Positions 1 through 10,885 of a DNA stretch of 64,000 nt are shown piece by piece; position 1 is the first letter of the stretch; each line of letters opens with the position of its first letter. Source of the stretch: Stereocaulon alpinum (lineage: Eukaryota > Ascomycota > Lecanoromycetes > Lecanorales > Stereocaulaceae); assembly GCA_018257865.1 (NCBI GenBank), contig JAEUBA010000040.1, forward strand, positions 62,001 to 126,000, in the 5' to 3' direction. The position numbers were made by a program, and so were the translations under genes. The notes below the pieces were generated by a model that saw only the letters and a program-made list of their open reading frames with translations, had not been told where the DNA came from and searched no databases.

Positions 1-45
1 CTCGCCTATGGTGCAGCCAAACCTCCGGACTCTGGCCAGCCTTAT

Positions 46-1747
46 ATGCTTGTCTGCTCCTTTTTCGCCGTCTTCTTAACCATTTCTGCGTTGATCATTT
101 GGGAGTGCTGCCTCTATCCAGGGTTCTATAGCCCACTCCGCGACCTTCCTAAACCACCTGTAGGATCTCGTCGCTGACAGGCTGGGAAAGATGCTAACCG
201 TCTGTCCAGGGTAACACCTTGATGTCTAGCCAGTTTCACAAGCGTCTTCGTGAACCAGTCGGTCAGCCATTCCGCGAGTGGATCAACAACACCCCTAACG
301 ATGGCATCATTCGTTACCTAGATGTGATGAACATCGAAAGGCTGGTCGTTACCAAACCGAAAGCATTAGCTGAGGTCCTTGTTCACAAATCATACGAGTT
401 CATCAAGCCACGGAGCATTTCCTCTGGCATTGGGAGAATATTTGGCATCGGGCTGTTGTTGGCCGAAGGCGAAGAGCATAAGGTATGTCGTTACGACTGT
501 AAGGCCGTTTCACTTTTCATTGACCACCATGTGCAATTCGTCAGATCCAACGAAGACAACTCGGTCCAGCCTTTGCGCGCCAGCGGATACAAGACTTTTA
601 TCCACTCTTCTGGACGAAATCGAAGTATTTGATTGATGCCCTGATTGCGGACAGCCGTCACGCTCCGGACAAGCCTAAGGAATCTGTCGATATATTTGAG
701 TGGATGAGCAGAGCCACGCTAGATATTATCGGCGTAGCCGGTATGGGTCAAGAGTTCAACGCTATTCAGTACCCCGACAGCGAAATTTATCAGACATACC
801 AGAGATTGTTCAAGCCGAGTTATACTGCACGTACTATGGGGCAAATGGGTTTTATCATTCCTGGTTGGGCCTTGCACAATATTCCGTAAGTCTTCCTCCT
901 ACTAAAAGCGTCCCATTTGTCTGACTGATTTCGAAATAGCATTGCACCAAACAGTGCCATTGCCTACGCGGTCAAGGTCATTAAGCGAATCTGTCGCTCC
1001 GCTGTTCAACGTGCCAAGTCCAACCCTTCAGCTGCAAGTTGCAGAGGCTCCTCTTTGTTGTCCATCGCCATCGCATCAGGTGGTTTCACAGATGAAGGTC
1101 TAGTCGATCAGCTCATGACATTCCTGGTAGCCGGCCACGAAACCACAGCCTCTGCGCTTTCCTGGTGTATCGCCATGTTATGCAAGCATCCTGAAATGCA
1201 AGCAAAACTACGTGCCGAAATCCGCTCCGGACTTCCTAACCCGCGAACCACAATCTACTCTGTTGCGGCCAACGAATTCGACACGCTTCCCTACCTTAAC
1301 GCAGTGTGCAATGAGACCCTACGCCTTTTTCCACCCGCCCCGCTTACGGTCCGCGTCGCTACCAAAGACACGACTCTGCTTGACCACTTCATCCCCAGGG
1401 GCACGCACGTATACATCCCACCGTGGGCGGTAAACGCCAACCGCGAATTGTGGGGAGAGGATGCATTAGAGTGGAACCCCGAGCGCTGGATCGGCGACAT
1501 GAGGAGCAACAACAGTGGCGGCGCTACAAGCAACTATGCTTTCTTGACCTTCCTGCAAGGGGAGCGTCGCTGCATCGGTGAAGGCTTTGCTCGCGGGGAG
1601 ATGAAGGTGCTACTAGCAGCGCTGGTATCTACGTTTGAGATGGAGTTTGCGGTGGGAGGATGGAGTGGAGAGATTAAGAATGGTATGACTGCGAAACCCA
1701 AGGACCTAATGGTGCGGTTGAAGGTCGTGGATGAAGGTTGGAAATGA
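46..1747 (+). CDS. Cytochrome P450 monooxygenase (start at or left of the window edge)
   Basis: Microsomal haem-thiolate monooxygenase. Exons read as 46-159, 210-482, 545-885 and 940-1747, giving about 511 aa, normal for a fungal P450. An N-terminal hydrophobic anchor is followed by the proline hinge LPKPPG, formed exactly across the first intron. The I-helix oxygen-binding motif AGHETT lies near residues 307-312, the K-helix ExxR (ETLR) near 368-371, and the haem loop FLQGERRCIG has its ligand Cys near 454. The frame stays open to base 1, so the true ATG may lie upstream; the ATG at 46 gives a sensible anchor. It converges on a UstYa-type oxidase gene, and P450s accompany such oxidases in fungal peptide clusters. 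The family is certain; the substrate is unknown. I cannot assign a CYP family number. Confidence 0.93.
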
Positions 1748-2551
1748 GTGCTTCAGCTATGCTGGTGGGTGGAGAGAGGGACGATCATGGCAGTGAACGG
1801 ACAAGATACCGGACTGTTATCCCTTGCGTAGGGTTTTAGCCCGTTCATGTTATCACGCATGCGATCAGAATTATTTTTTACTACTCCGTGATAGAGGCAA
1901 ATAGCCCAATACAAATATTGATGCGAACGATCAGGTGATTACCGGTGCTGAAGGGAGACACAAGGTATATGTTTAGCATAGCGGTGTCTCCATAGCCTGA
2001 TCATCCCCATTAACGCATGGTATTACGCGCACACATGAGGTTTGGCTAGAGGGTTCGATTTAAGGGGTCATTTCATCGATTTCGATGGAATGGGTAAATC
2101 TCTACCTGCTGGAAATCAGTGACTAAGGTTGCAGCCTCGGGAAAGATAGTAGATTCGTTGTTGCTAATGTATGTGTTGTTCTGTGCTTTTTCTTGTCGTG
2201 ATCTCGCATTTGGGAGCTTTTCTTTCTTTGATGTCTAAGCCATCGGTTGTGTTTGTCATGTTGGGGAGTAAAGTCATTGTATCCACGACAGCCAAGCTGA
2301 TTAACTACATAAGAACACCCTGAAGTGAGAGAATGTTCCTGGGAGAAGGTTCGGCTTGCCTTCCTAACTTTCGTTTCTTGATACCTTCAACCGTTAATGT
2401 CGAACATCGCCCACAACAAGCTTCTTACATGCATGCTCAATGTATGTGTGTGCCCACTGGAGAGATGCTATTGTAAAGATCATTCAATTGAGAACATACG
2501 TCTGGACCTCATCGCCAACACCCATACTCCCTATCGCCTACCAGCCATCCC
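1748..2551. other. Convergent intergenic region
   Basis: Shared 3' region between the P450 and the UstYa-like gene. Short ORFs here have no recognisable domain and I see no further gene. Confidence 0.5.
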
Positions 2552-3613
2552 TCACGGCGGCGTCGGCAGTACCGTGACGCCAGCACTCTGCGTCATCTTC
2601 CTCCCCTTTGAAGCAACCTGATGATCAAGACCCCACTGCAACACCCTCTCAAAATCCATACACTTATGCCACGTATTGAAGTTTGGCCAGGGAGCGTCTC
2701 GAACGGTGACCCAGTTGTATGTCATGGTGCCGACGTCTATGTCGCACATTACCTTTTGGCGGAGGAGTTCGATGCAGTGGTCTATGGATGGTTGGAGTTA
2801 GTATTTGAGAGCGACTTGGTTAGGGGGAGGTGGTGTACCGATGTGTGTGCGGAGTATATCTGCTGGGTCTTCCCAGGATATGACGCGTGTTTTGTAGTAG
2901 TCTGGGTGGGTGTATTCGCGGAGTAAGTTCTACAGTCTAGATCTCAGCTTGTACTTTCAAAGCGCAACGGAGCTTGGTAGAGTTACGACGCAGTGCAGCT
3001 GATGGAAGACCTCAAGGCTACCCATGTAGCCTCCCCCCATCTCTTCGGGATATCTGACGGCGCTATCGGCGAATAGTGGGTCAAGCTTCTTCAAGTCTGC
3101 TTCTGAGATCCTCATGGCTCCGACTATGGATCGTTAACATCTACTATAAAGTGACAGATTGGCTTGAAAGAGGAGGCTGAGTTACTGTCGGTGATCTTTG
3201 ACCAAGCGGCATCAATCTCATCGCTTGGATCGCCACGGTAGATGGAGGGAAAGGTGAACGATCCATTCAACCGAGTTGGCTTCTCAAGATATCTGAGGGC
3301 TTCATTGGCTGGCGCTGCAGCGTAATTGCAGTCAGCACCGCGGCCACGCGCTATGGGGGCCATACTCACAGAAAGCCTTGTGGCGTTTGATACAATCGGA
3401 CTCATGACCTTTGACGACGGCAGAGACGAAGAGGAATGTCGACATAGCAAGCAAAATGCCGTTCAAGATCCATGGGAGTGCTGCCCGAGTTTCCTTCCAA
3501 CTCCCAGAATCCCTTGACGCCTCGTAGTCCTGCAGAAAAGTCTCGGAACGGGCATTGTCTTCGTACACCTCTTCAGCCATTCCTAGCTTCTCATACTGGG
3601 GTCTGAACGACAT
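2552..3613 (-). CDS. UstYa-like oxidase (DUF3328 family)
   Basis: Type II membrane protein of the UstYa/DUF3328 family, whose members make oxidative cross-links in fungal cyclic peptides (ustiloxin, phomopsin, asperipin pathways). Five exons, in transcription order 3613-3370, 3314-3186, 3123-2987, 2929-2839 and 2781-2552, all with in-phase GT-AG introns, give 276 aa. One membrane helix lies near residues 47-67. The first signature HQLHC is at about 165-169 and runs into CVNLLR. The second, HIDHC, is at about 199-203 and is completed across the last intron. I use the ATG at 3613; an open frame continues upstream only through a GTG at 3679. It is divergent from the repeat precursor at 4355 and convergent with the P450. 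Both HxxHC motifs intact argues for an active oxidase; its substrate is inferred from its neighbour. Confidence 0.93.
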
Positions 3614-4123
3614 TTTTGATGGTTCAGCAGAAGGTTGAGGCTCTTCCTCAAACTTATTCTGCCGAAGTGATAAGGTCACATGAATGACTAAACGGAGCGG
3701 CGATAATTAACGCTGTTCATCTCTTACAGCTCTCCTTGAAACTCGCCATCACCTCGTGACCTTCAGGGACTCGGAAAATCATGCATGGTATGCTCGGTGT
3801 CGCCGTTGCCAAGATGCAGCAGTCCTTTGCCAAGTGGATCTAGACAATTTTCTATGGACACTCTGTTGGCTCATTCATTGGCAAGCTCGACTATCCAAGC
3901 CACGAATCTCAAATCTCACGCCATGCATTCTTTGATTCACCCTTGCTGGCAAGTCAGAATATTGTAGTACGCGTAGAATCCGAAGCCCATTCCAAACCTT
4001 GATTGCAGCCGATATCCCGAGCCTTTGCACGAAAACTGCTGACCAGTGTCTTACAATTTTTCAAGTTGTAAGAGTATTACCTAACTCAAAGTGCTGCTTG
4101 GCTGCGGCCGGCAATGAAACCTT

Positions 4124-4135
4124 CGGATATATCCG
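4124..4135. promoter_or_regulatory. CGG-N6-CCG palindrome, candidate Zn2Cys6 factor site
   Basis: A perfect 12-bp palindrome, CGGATATATCCG, sits in the divergent promoter between the UstYa-like oxidase (start 3613) and the precursor (start 4355), about 220 bp before the latter. Inverted CGG triplets six bases apart match Ppr1/UaY-type Zn(II)2Cys6 sites. No regulator gene of that class is seen in the window. Confidence 0.4.
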
Positions 4136-4354
4136 GGGGTTACAATTAGGTCGGCTTTGTCGGCAGCATTCCAAATCACCAGTACGGGGTACGGTCTCCT
4201 TGCCAAGAGTCAACGGTAATATATGTTGTTTGTGTTGATGCAGTCATAAAGCCACCGTCCTCCTCCACATTCCTCACACTCTTTTTCCACAACTTCAGAT
4301 TTAAGTCTAGTGACAATTCCAGACTCAACCGTAACTCTCGTACAGTTCATCAGC

Positions 4355-4830
4355 ATGCATCGCACCACCCTCGTTGCCGTGCTCCTTGCACTCTCGACGT
4401 TCTCCATCGCTGCGCCAGCCGCGAAGCCGCTTGCCAAAAAAGGTAAGCCACTGCTCGTTATTTCTTTCACTATTCAGGCACACTGCTTAAGTTTCCTTAT
4501 GGTATCAATTGACTCTTGTACATAGCCCCTTTCGAGGGCCCTGTCAGACGTACCGTCGACGAGACCGGATTAGTCTCCACTCAGATCGAAAAGGCTGGCG
4601 ACGCGAAGCGTTCTGCAGAAGAGACGTACATCATCACTCCGATCGAGAAGGCTACCAAAGATAAGAGAACTGTGGACGAAACAGAAGTTGTCTCCTCGGC
4701 GATCGAGAAGGCGGGCAACGCGAAGCGTGGTGACGATGCGAATCTCATCACCGAAAAGGCAGATAGTAACAAGCGGACGGTGGACGAGGAGTTCATCGCT
4801 ACACCTATTGAAAAGGCTGGAGCTGATTAG
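4355..4830 (+). CDS. Kex2-processed repeat precursor peptide (candidate fungal RiPP precursor)
   Basis: Two exons (4355-4442 and 4526-4830, GT-AG intron) encode 130 aa. Residues 1-20 form a signal peptide ending near FSIAAPA. After a basic spacer, dibasic sites RR (37-38) and KR (57-58, 76-77, 96-97, 112-113) cut the rest into five units of 20, 19, 20, 16 and 17 residues. Units 1-3 and 5 share an acidic start (TVDET, SAEET, TVDEE) and an IEKA end, with a variable middle: GLVSTQI, YIITPI, EVVSSAI, FIATPI. Unit 4 is shorter (ANLITEKA). This is the layout of Kex2-processed repeat proteins and dikaritin precursors, and the adjacent gene is a UstYa oxidase. It is not an obvious alpha-factor pheromone, because no Trp-containing repeat is present. 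The precursor layout is strongly supported; the mature product is inferred. Confidence 0.88.
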
Positions 4831-5721
4831 ATGTTGTGTTGATCGGCTGTTATACTAGGTCGCGCTGGCCGTTGAGAGCGGCAACTACGAATCGCGGTAG
4901 ATGGATGGCGCTCGCATTCCGATAATTCTATACGGATCTCTTGTTTCTGAAATGTATTCTTCTTGCATGTCCATATTTCATTGACTTCCGAATACGTGGC
5001 CTGACGAGACGCAAGCTCTTAGTCTGCCTTACAGCATTAGCATCTCTCCATCCAGAAGGTTGTATGCTTAGGGTAATACATCTCCACTGAGCTGGCAAGC
5101 AAAACCGCTATTGTGAATTTTGCTGATGGCCAAGAAATGGCGTTGGTTACAACTCAATATACCACAACCATGTCACCCACATACAAGTATTTGCCGCTGT
5201 AGCTCCGTGATCCGTTTGGTGCTCACGAACTAAGTCACACCAACCTCCAATTTTCGCTGGAATGATTCTTCCCTTAAAGCCCACAAGTTTGTCATATGCT
5301 ACAGACAGAAATGCAAGTTACTGGACATGTTGTACATGGTATGGCATCTGTAGTCAAGGAAATAATCTAGCCAATCTTACGTGATCAAAGTTGGTAGAGT
5401 AGCGAGCCGTGAACTGGTTGATCTTGGGCAGGAAACCTTGTCCGTGTATGTATCGCTATATGCATGCGTAATATTGTTGTGCGGGAAACCACAATGCTGC
5501 GACCCGCTTAAGTGAAGTATAAGAGTCTAAGTGTGTCGAAACTTGTCATGGGCAGAAAAATATGCCAAGCCTCGGCAAACCTGCCTGTCTAGGAAACACT
5601 TTACGCGTTGTCGCGTAGGAACGCGTCCCCTCTAACGCCAACCTTCAGACAGCCCGCTGTCTCTGTTCATCCGTCCTTTTCCACTTGTACAGCTTCGCGA
5701 GCAAGAAGAGCCCGTTCAAAG
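4831..5721. other. Intergenic region before MCM5
   Basis: 3' region of the precursor and 5' region of MCM5. I see no further coding signal. Confidence 0.5.
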
Positions 5722-8050
5722 ATGGATCGACAATCAGTATACTCTCTCAGTGTACTTCCGCCAGATCCAGATGCCAGCGAAGACTCCCGGAGCCAAATAC
5801 AAGCTCAACTGCGAGAGTTCATACTCGAGTTCCGACTGGACAATGCATTCATCTATCGGTATGCGCTCTAATCAGTCAGAAGTTGTTGTGCTGATGTATA
5901 CAATGCAGAGATCAATTGCGAGAGAATGTGCTCGTGAAACAATATTACTGCGACGTAGATGTTGCCCATCTGATTTCCTACAACGAAGAGCTTGCGCATA
6001 AGCTCACGACACAGCCAGCCGATATCATTCCTCTTGTATGTGGCATCCCGTATGTGCGGATCTTGCTTTACTGACTTCGCGAAGTTCGAAGCCGCTATCA
6101 AAGAGTGCACCCACCGTATCGTCTTCCCGTCACAAAAGGCCAGCTCCCTCTCGTTACCCGAGCACCAGCTGCTCCTACACTCCTCCGTCTCCCATATTTC
6201 CATCCGCGACCTCGATGCGACTAACATCTCCCACCTCGTTCGGATACCTGGTATCGTCATTGGCGCCTCCACCCTCTCCTCAAAAGCAACAACACTTCAC
6301 ATACAATGCCGCAACTGCCAGCACTCGGAAACATTACCGGTGAGCGGTGGTATCTCGGGCATCACACTACCACGAGTTTGTTCGAGCAAGAGAGCTCCAG
6401 GAGATCCAACCGACAAATGCCCCCTAGATCCATACTTTGTGGTGCATGAGAAGTGTCAGTTCATCGATCAGCAAATCTTGAAGCTCCAGGAAGCGCCAGA
6501 TCAAGTACCAGTAGGAGAGCTACCACGTCATATTAAGATCTCAGCAGATCGCTACCTCACCAACCGAGTCGTGCCAGGCTCGAGATGTACGATCATGGGT
6601 GTCTTCTCCATATACCAGAACAAAGAGTCGAAGGGGTCAGGCAACTCCGCTGTGGCCATCCGAACGCCATATCTACGAGCCGTTGGCATATCGACGGACG
6701 TCGATCATACGGCGAAGGGCAATGCGATCTTCTCGGAAGAAGAAGAGCAAGAGTTCTTAGAGATGAGCAGGAGACCAGATCTGTACGAAGTCTTCGCCAA
6801 TTGCATCGCACCCTCCATCTATGGCAATAAGGACATTAAAAAGGCAATTGCATGTTTGCTGCTTGGTGGCTCTAAGAAGGTCCTGCCGGATGGTATGAAA
6901 CTTCGGGGTGACATTAACGTGCTGCTACTTGGCGATCCTGGAACAGCGAAATCCCAACTGTTAAAGTTCGTTGAGAAAGTCGCGCCAATTGCCATCTACA
7001 CTTCCGGGAAGGGTTCCTCTGCAGCTGGTCTGACTGCATCAGTACAGCGAGATACCAACACCCGCGAGTTCTACCTTGAAGGAGGAGCGATGGTGCTTGC
7101 AGACGGTGGTGTAGTCTGCATAGACGAGTTCGACAAGATGAGGGACGAAGATCGAGTTGCGATACATGAAGCGATGGAGCAACAAACCATCTCAATAGCC
7201 AAAGCCGGTATCACAACAATCCTGAATGCCAGGACATCAGTACTCGCAGCAGCGAATCCAATCTTTGGCCGATACGACGATCTGAAAACACCTGGAGAGA
7301 ACATTGACTTCCAAACTACCATTCTTTCACGTTTCGATATGATCTTCATCGTCCGCGACGAACATGAGAAAGGAAGAGACGAGCGCATAGCACGACATGT
7401 CATGGGCATTCAGATGGGAGGCCGAGGAATGGAGGAACAGGCAGAAGCCGAAATATCAGTGGAGAGAATGAAGCGGTATATCAGCTACTGCAAGTCGTAA
7501 GCTCCCTTCGCCTGATATATTCACCATCGCATCGAGGTATCTAACATGACGTTCCAGACGTTGCGCACCGCGCCTCTCCCCCGAAGCCGGCGAAAAGCTC
7601 TCCTCACACTTCGTCTCCATACGCCGCCAAGTCCACTCAGCCGAAATTGCCTCCTCAGCGCGCTCCTCAATCCCCATCACAGTCCGTCAACTCGAAGCCA
7701 TAATTCGTATCACAGAATCTCTCGCCAAGCTCTCCCTCTCTCCCATCGCCCTCGACTCTCACGTCGATGAAGCGATACGCCTCTTCCTTGCTTCAACCAT
7801 GGATGCTGTCACACAAGGGGAAGGGCAAGGGAGCCGAGAGGTAATGGAGGAGGCAAGCAAGGTTGAGGAGGAATTGAGGAGACGGCTGCCAGTGGGATGG
7901 AGCACAAGCTTGGCAACATTAAAGAGAGAGCTGGTGGATGGTAGAGGGTGGAGCGAGCAAGCACTCAACAGGGCGCTGGTTGTGTTGCAGCGGAGAGAGA
8001 CCGTACAGATACGGAACGGAGGCAGTCAGGTTTATAGGAGTGGTGCTTGA
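5722..8050 (+). CDS. MCM5: DNA replication licensing factor Mcm5
   Basis: Subunit of the nuclear MCM2-7 replicative helicase. Exons 5722-5858, 5909-6035, 6085-7496 and 7558-8050 give 722 aa, the usual Mcm5 length. The N-terminus MDRQSVYSLSVLPPDPDA is the typical fungal Mcm5 start. A zinc-binding region begins with CRNC near residue 165. The AAA+ core has Walker A GDPGTAKS (about 371-378), Walker B CIDEFDKM (about 433-440) and the arginine-finger motif SRFD (about 503-506). A winged-helix C-terminus ends in VYRSGA. The upstream ATG at 5608 is out of frame with this protein. Nothing is missing. Confidence 0.97.
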
Positions 8051-9141
8051 GGGTGGTTTGGGGCACGAGAAATAATGATTTGAAATACCTAGAAGGCGTT
8101 CCAAGAAGGGTCCTGGCACTCGGTCATGTATTTTATGATTGGTTTGTGCAAGCTTTGATCGACGTTTCCAGCGAAAGTGCTAGCTCATCCCGCAGGAAAC
8201 CAGTGGTCTCGCTGCTCGATTGGCATCAAGCTACTACCGGAGAATCTGCGTATGTGATTTTTCAACATCATTGGGCCCTTACTTTAACAGCTAACGTCGT
8301 TGTTCAAATAAAACAAGCCAGAATACGCTTCATCCTGCGCTCCCTAGAATAAACGAATAGGCAATCACTGTCCACAATCGCACTTTTATGATACCTATGG
8401 GTGTGCACTAACATTAGGCTTTGAGACGCGTTAGTTTTAGCGCCTTGGCATATTGTACTAACAGAGCTGAAGCCCACCGTTACAACAACATCAATTATCA
8501 AGACTCCTACAGGATAGTATATTACTACAGATATGAAGGCTCACGAGTTTAAGTAGCTTTCAAGTCTTGAATGGTAGTAATGAGAACATTCCTATGCAAT
8601 TGAAATCACCAACAAATGCCACGATGGTGACGCGTCATGTGGCCATCGAAGAGTCCTTGCTGGGGTTTCACTATCGCACATTAAATGTCAAAGCATGCGG
8701 CTCTGGACACGCAATCGATGGCACGTCTGGGAAGCCTTCCTATCATGGAATATCACACGTGGTAGAAAATGATGTACAAAGGCTACTGGTAGGTTCTATG
8801 AATGCGGCTTCTGACGTTCCATCATCAAGAGGTCTGCCTTTGAACGATGGACGGCACATCATGATTTAATCCGTTGATCCGATTCTCTTTGTCTATGCTG
8901 CTATAAGAAGCGACTGCATTATCTGTAGACTTAAGCAGTACGAACATACGCAGATTCCTCGAGCTGAAAGTAGAAACAATCGCTTGGATCGGCCACGCAC
9001 AAAATGACTGCCACACCTTCGCACTCACTCAAAGTCTATCCAAATGTATGCTGTCATTGTATCCAGTATTCTCAGATCGATCTTCGACCCGCGTACCCAA
9101 CCGCCACCGCATAATACGGCACACCAACTCGTCATTGCCGC
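8051..9141. other. Intergenic region between MCM5 and the interrupted kinase locus
   Basis: Convergent 3' region. An ORF of 100 codons at 8567-8869 (+) has no recognisable motif and is not called. Confidence 0.45.
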
Positions 9142-10885
9142 CTATACAGTACCCAACAGGTCGTCGAACATGAGGTTGAAACGGAGCCTAAGGCGATGGT
9201 ATCGGCCTGCATCAAGAGCATCATTCCCTAATGCTACGCAAATGTCCTCCATGTTGAAGCGGCCTTTGTTATACCTCGTTTGAAGCGATTTCAAGATCTT
9301 CGTCAGCATTGAAGAGCCAGCTGTCGGCCTCGTCCTCGCCATCTCTTAGTTTGCCTTCTGACTTTTCCATTGTTGACATCAGACCTTTAGGTGCGGCAGC
9401 TACTCTCGTTATGGACTCCGATATCTTGGCGGTAATGATGGCGGGAGCCAGTTGCACAACATCTCCGTCAACGTGCTCAGCAACCTTACCGCTTGTTTTA
9501 GTCCCTCCTTGTTGTTCCACTTTCATCATATCCATGAGCCATCTCGCCGTATCTAAGCGTCCAGCTGAATTGGCTGGAGCTGTTCTCTGCTCCTCATTGC
9601 CCTGAGACATAGTTCCGGCTATTCTCAAACGCTTCGGCCCTACACGGGCTTCTCGAACCACCTTGGCAGCATTTGTTCTCTTCTTTGCATCTTGGAGCTT
9701 GTCAATGATCCATTCTGCAATCTCATCTTGATGCTCTTCAATTGCAGCGGCAGATATACCAGCATCTTCAACTTTGGCGGCAATGCCAGCCCAAGTCTGT
9801 CTCGTACTCTTCGTAGCTTGATCGCCTTCCTCCTCATTCGCTGCTGGAAGGTCGCTTCGCTTCATCGTTTTCTTGAGACAGCCGTTACAGTGCTCCATGA
9901 TTGGGGAGATGATCGCTAGATCTACTCTGGCCCCAAAGTCCGTTGATGCTTGGCCGTTTCCAAGTTTGATCTCCATTGTCCCATCCCTGGGCTTCTCACC
10001 ATCAGACTTCGCTGTCGAAGGCTTCGTCTCCGCGCTGCCACGACACCAAATACCCGCAATTCTTAAAAGCTTCTGCGAGTCGAAGCCACATAGGTACTTA
10101 GCAGCTCTGCATTTCTGTGACTTGCTAGGCGCCGTATTCTTCTCAGTGTGGACTGATCCCGTACCTGGCGATCCCTCTTCCACAGCTCGGGCGGTCTTAG
10201 CCTTGGAGCCAGGGTTAGGGATCTTGCGCACAGCTTCAGCTGCTTTTCTGCAACCCCTCTCAGCAAGACCGCAAAGGTACCTCGCAACTTTGACTTTCCG
10301 AGAGACATCTGGAGCCTCCACGCCCGTCTCCCCGACCAAGATATTATTACAGTCATCCAGAGGTGTTAAGCTTCGATCTGATTCTGGGAATGCAACAACC
10401 GTGTCCACTCGAGCATCCAGAGATAGCTGAGCTTTCTCAATTATGCATCTCTTACATTTCGTATCAATGCTGCCATCCTCCACCTGATCGGTATGGCTAG
10501 CATCAGTCTTAGGTGTATCAGCATGGTGATTCTCGGGCTCGTTGTCACAATCATCTTCGCCGCTATCATCCTCTTGATGGCCCTCGTTCTTGTCGTTGAA
10601 AAAACAGTGCTCTTCCGTGCTGGCAGTTACCTGTCCTAATCTGACGGTCCCTGTCTCGGTCTCTGATTGGTCCTTATCGTTCGCTGAAACATTACCCATG
10701 CCATTACAGAGGTAGTTGGTTGTCCCGGCATCGGCGCTACCGTCAGCCGTTATTTCGCTAATTCCATTATAGATGGATTTCATGATGCCTTCGATACATT
10801 GCGGATATTGATCCGCCATTGTTAGGCTGGCTGTAAGCGTCGATCCTCGTGTTACGTTTCCATATGCCTTTATCGTCTTTCTGCC
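9142..10885 (-). pseudogene. In-frame continuation of the APH-like kinase after a TGA stop (C-terminal tail)
   Basis: Directly after the kinase ORF stop (TGA, 10886-10888) the same frame stays open for 22 codons to an ATG at 10819 and on to 9269, a further 516 codons. The paralogue at 42110-45775 is continuous here. Its segment reads LTRGSLVAGAL, against VTRGSTLTASL in the 22 codons between this TGA and ATG, so the stop interrupts what was coding. Further on, both tails share a segment of the form WxxIA...GI...DIAxxIIDxL (about 9800-9690 here, 45229-45330 in the paralogue). A last piece at 9342-9142, in another frame, ends RLRLRFNLMFDDLLGTV and resembles the end of the ORF at 45750-46865. A weak GT-AG intron could join it. 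The tail is Ser/Lys-rich with two YLCG-containing repeats. It could also be an independent protein starting at 10819. Confidence 0.6.

Noticed and set aside
4355..4830. Alpha-factor-like pheromone precursor
   Set aside because: Kex2 layout is similar, but units are not near-identical and lack Trp-containing pheromone sequence; a UstYa oxidase is adjacent.
9873..10430. 185-codon plus-strand ORF opposite the kinase tail
   Set aside because: Antisense shadow of a longer frame whose coding nature is backed by paralogue similarity.
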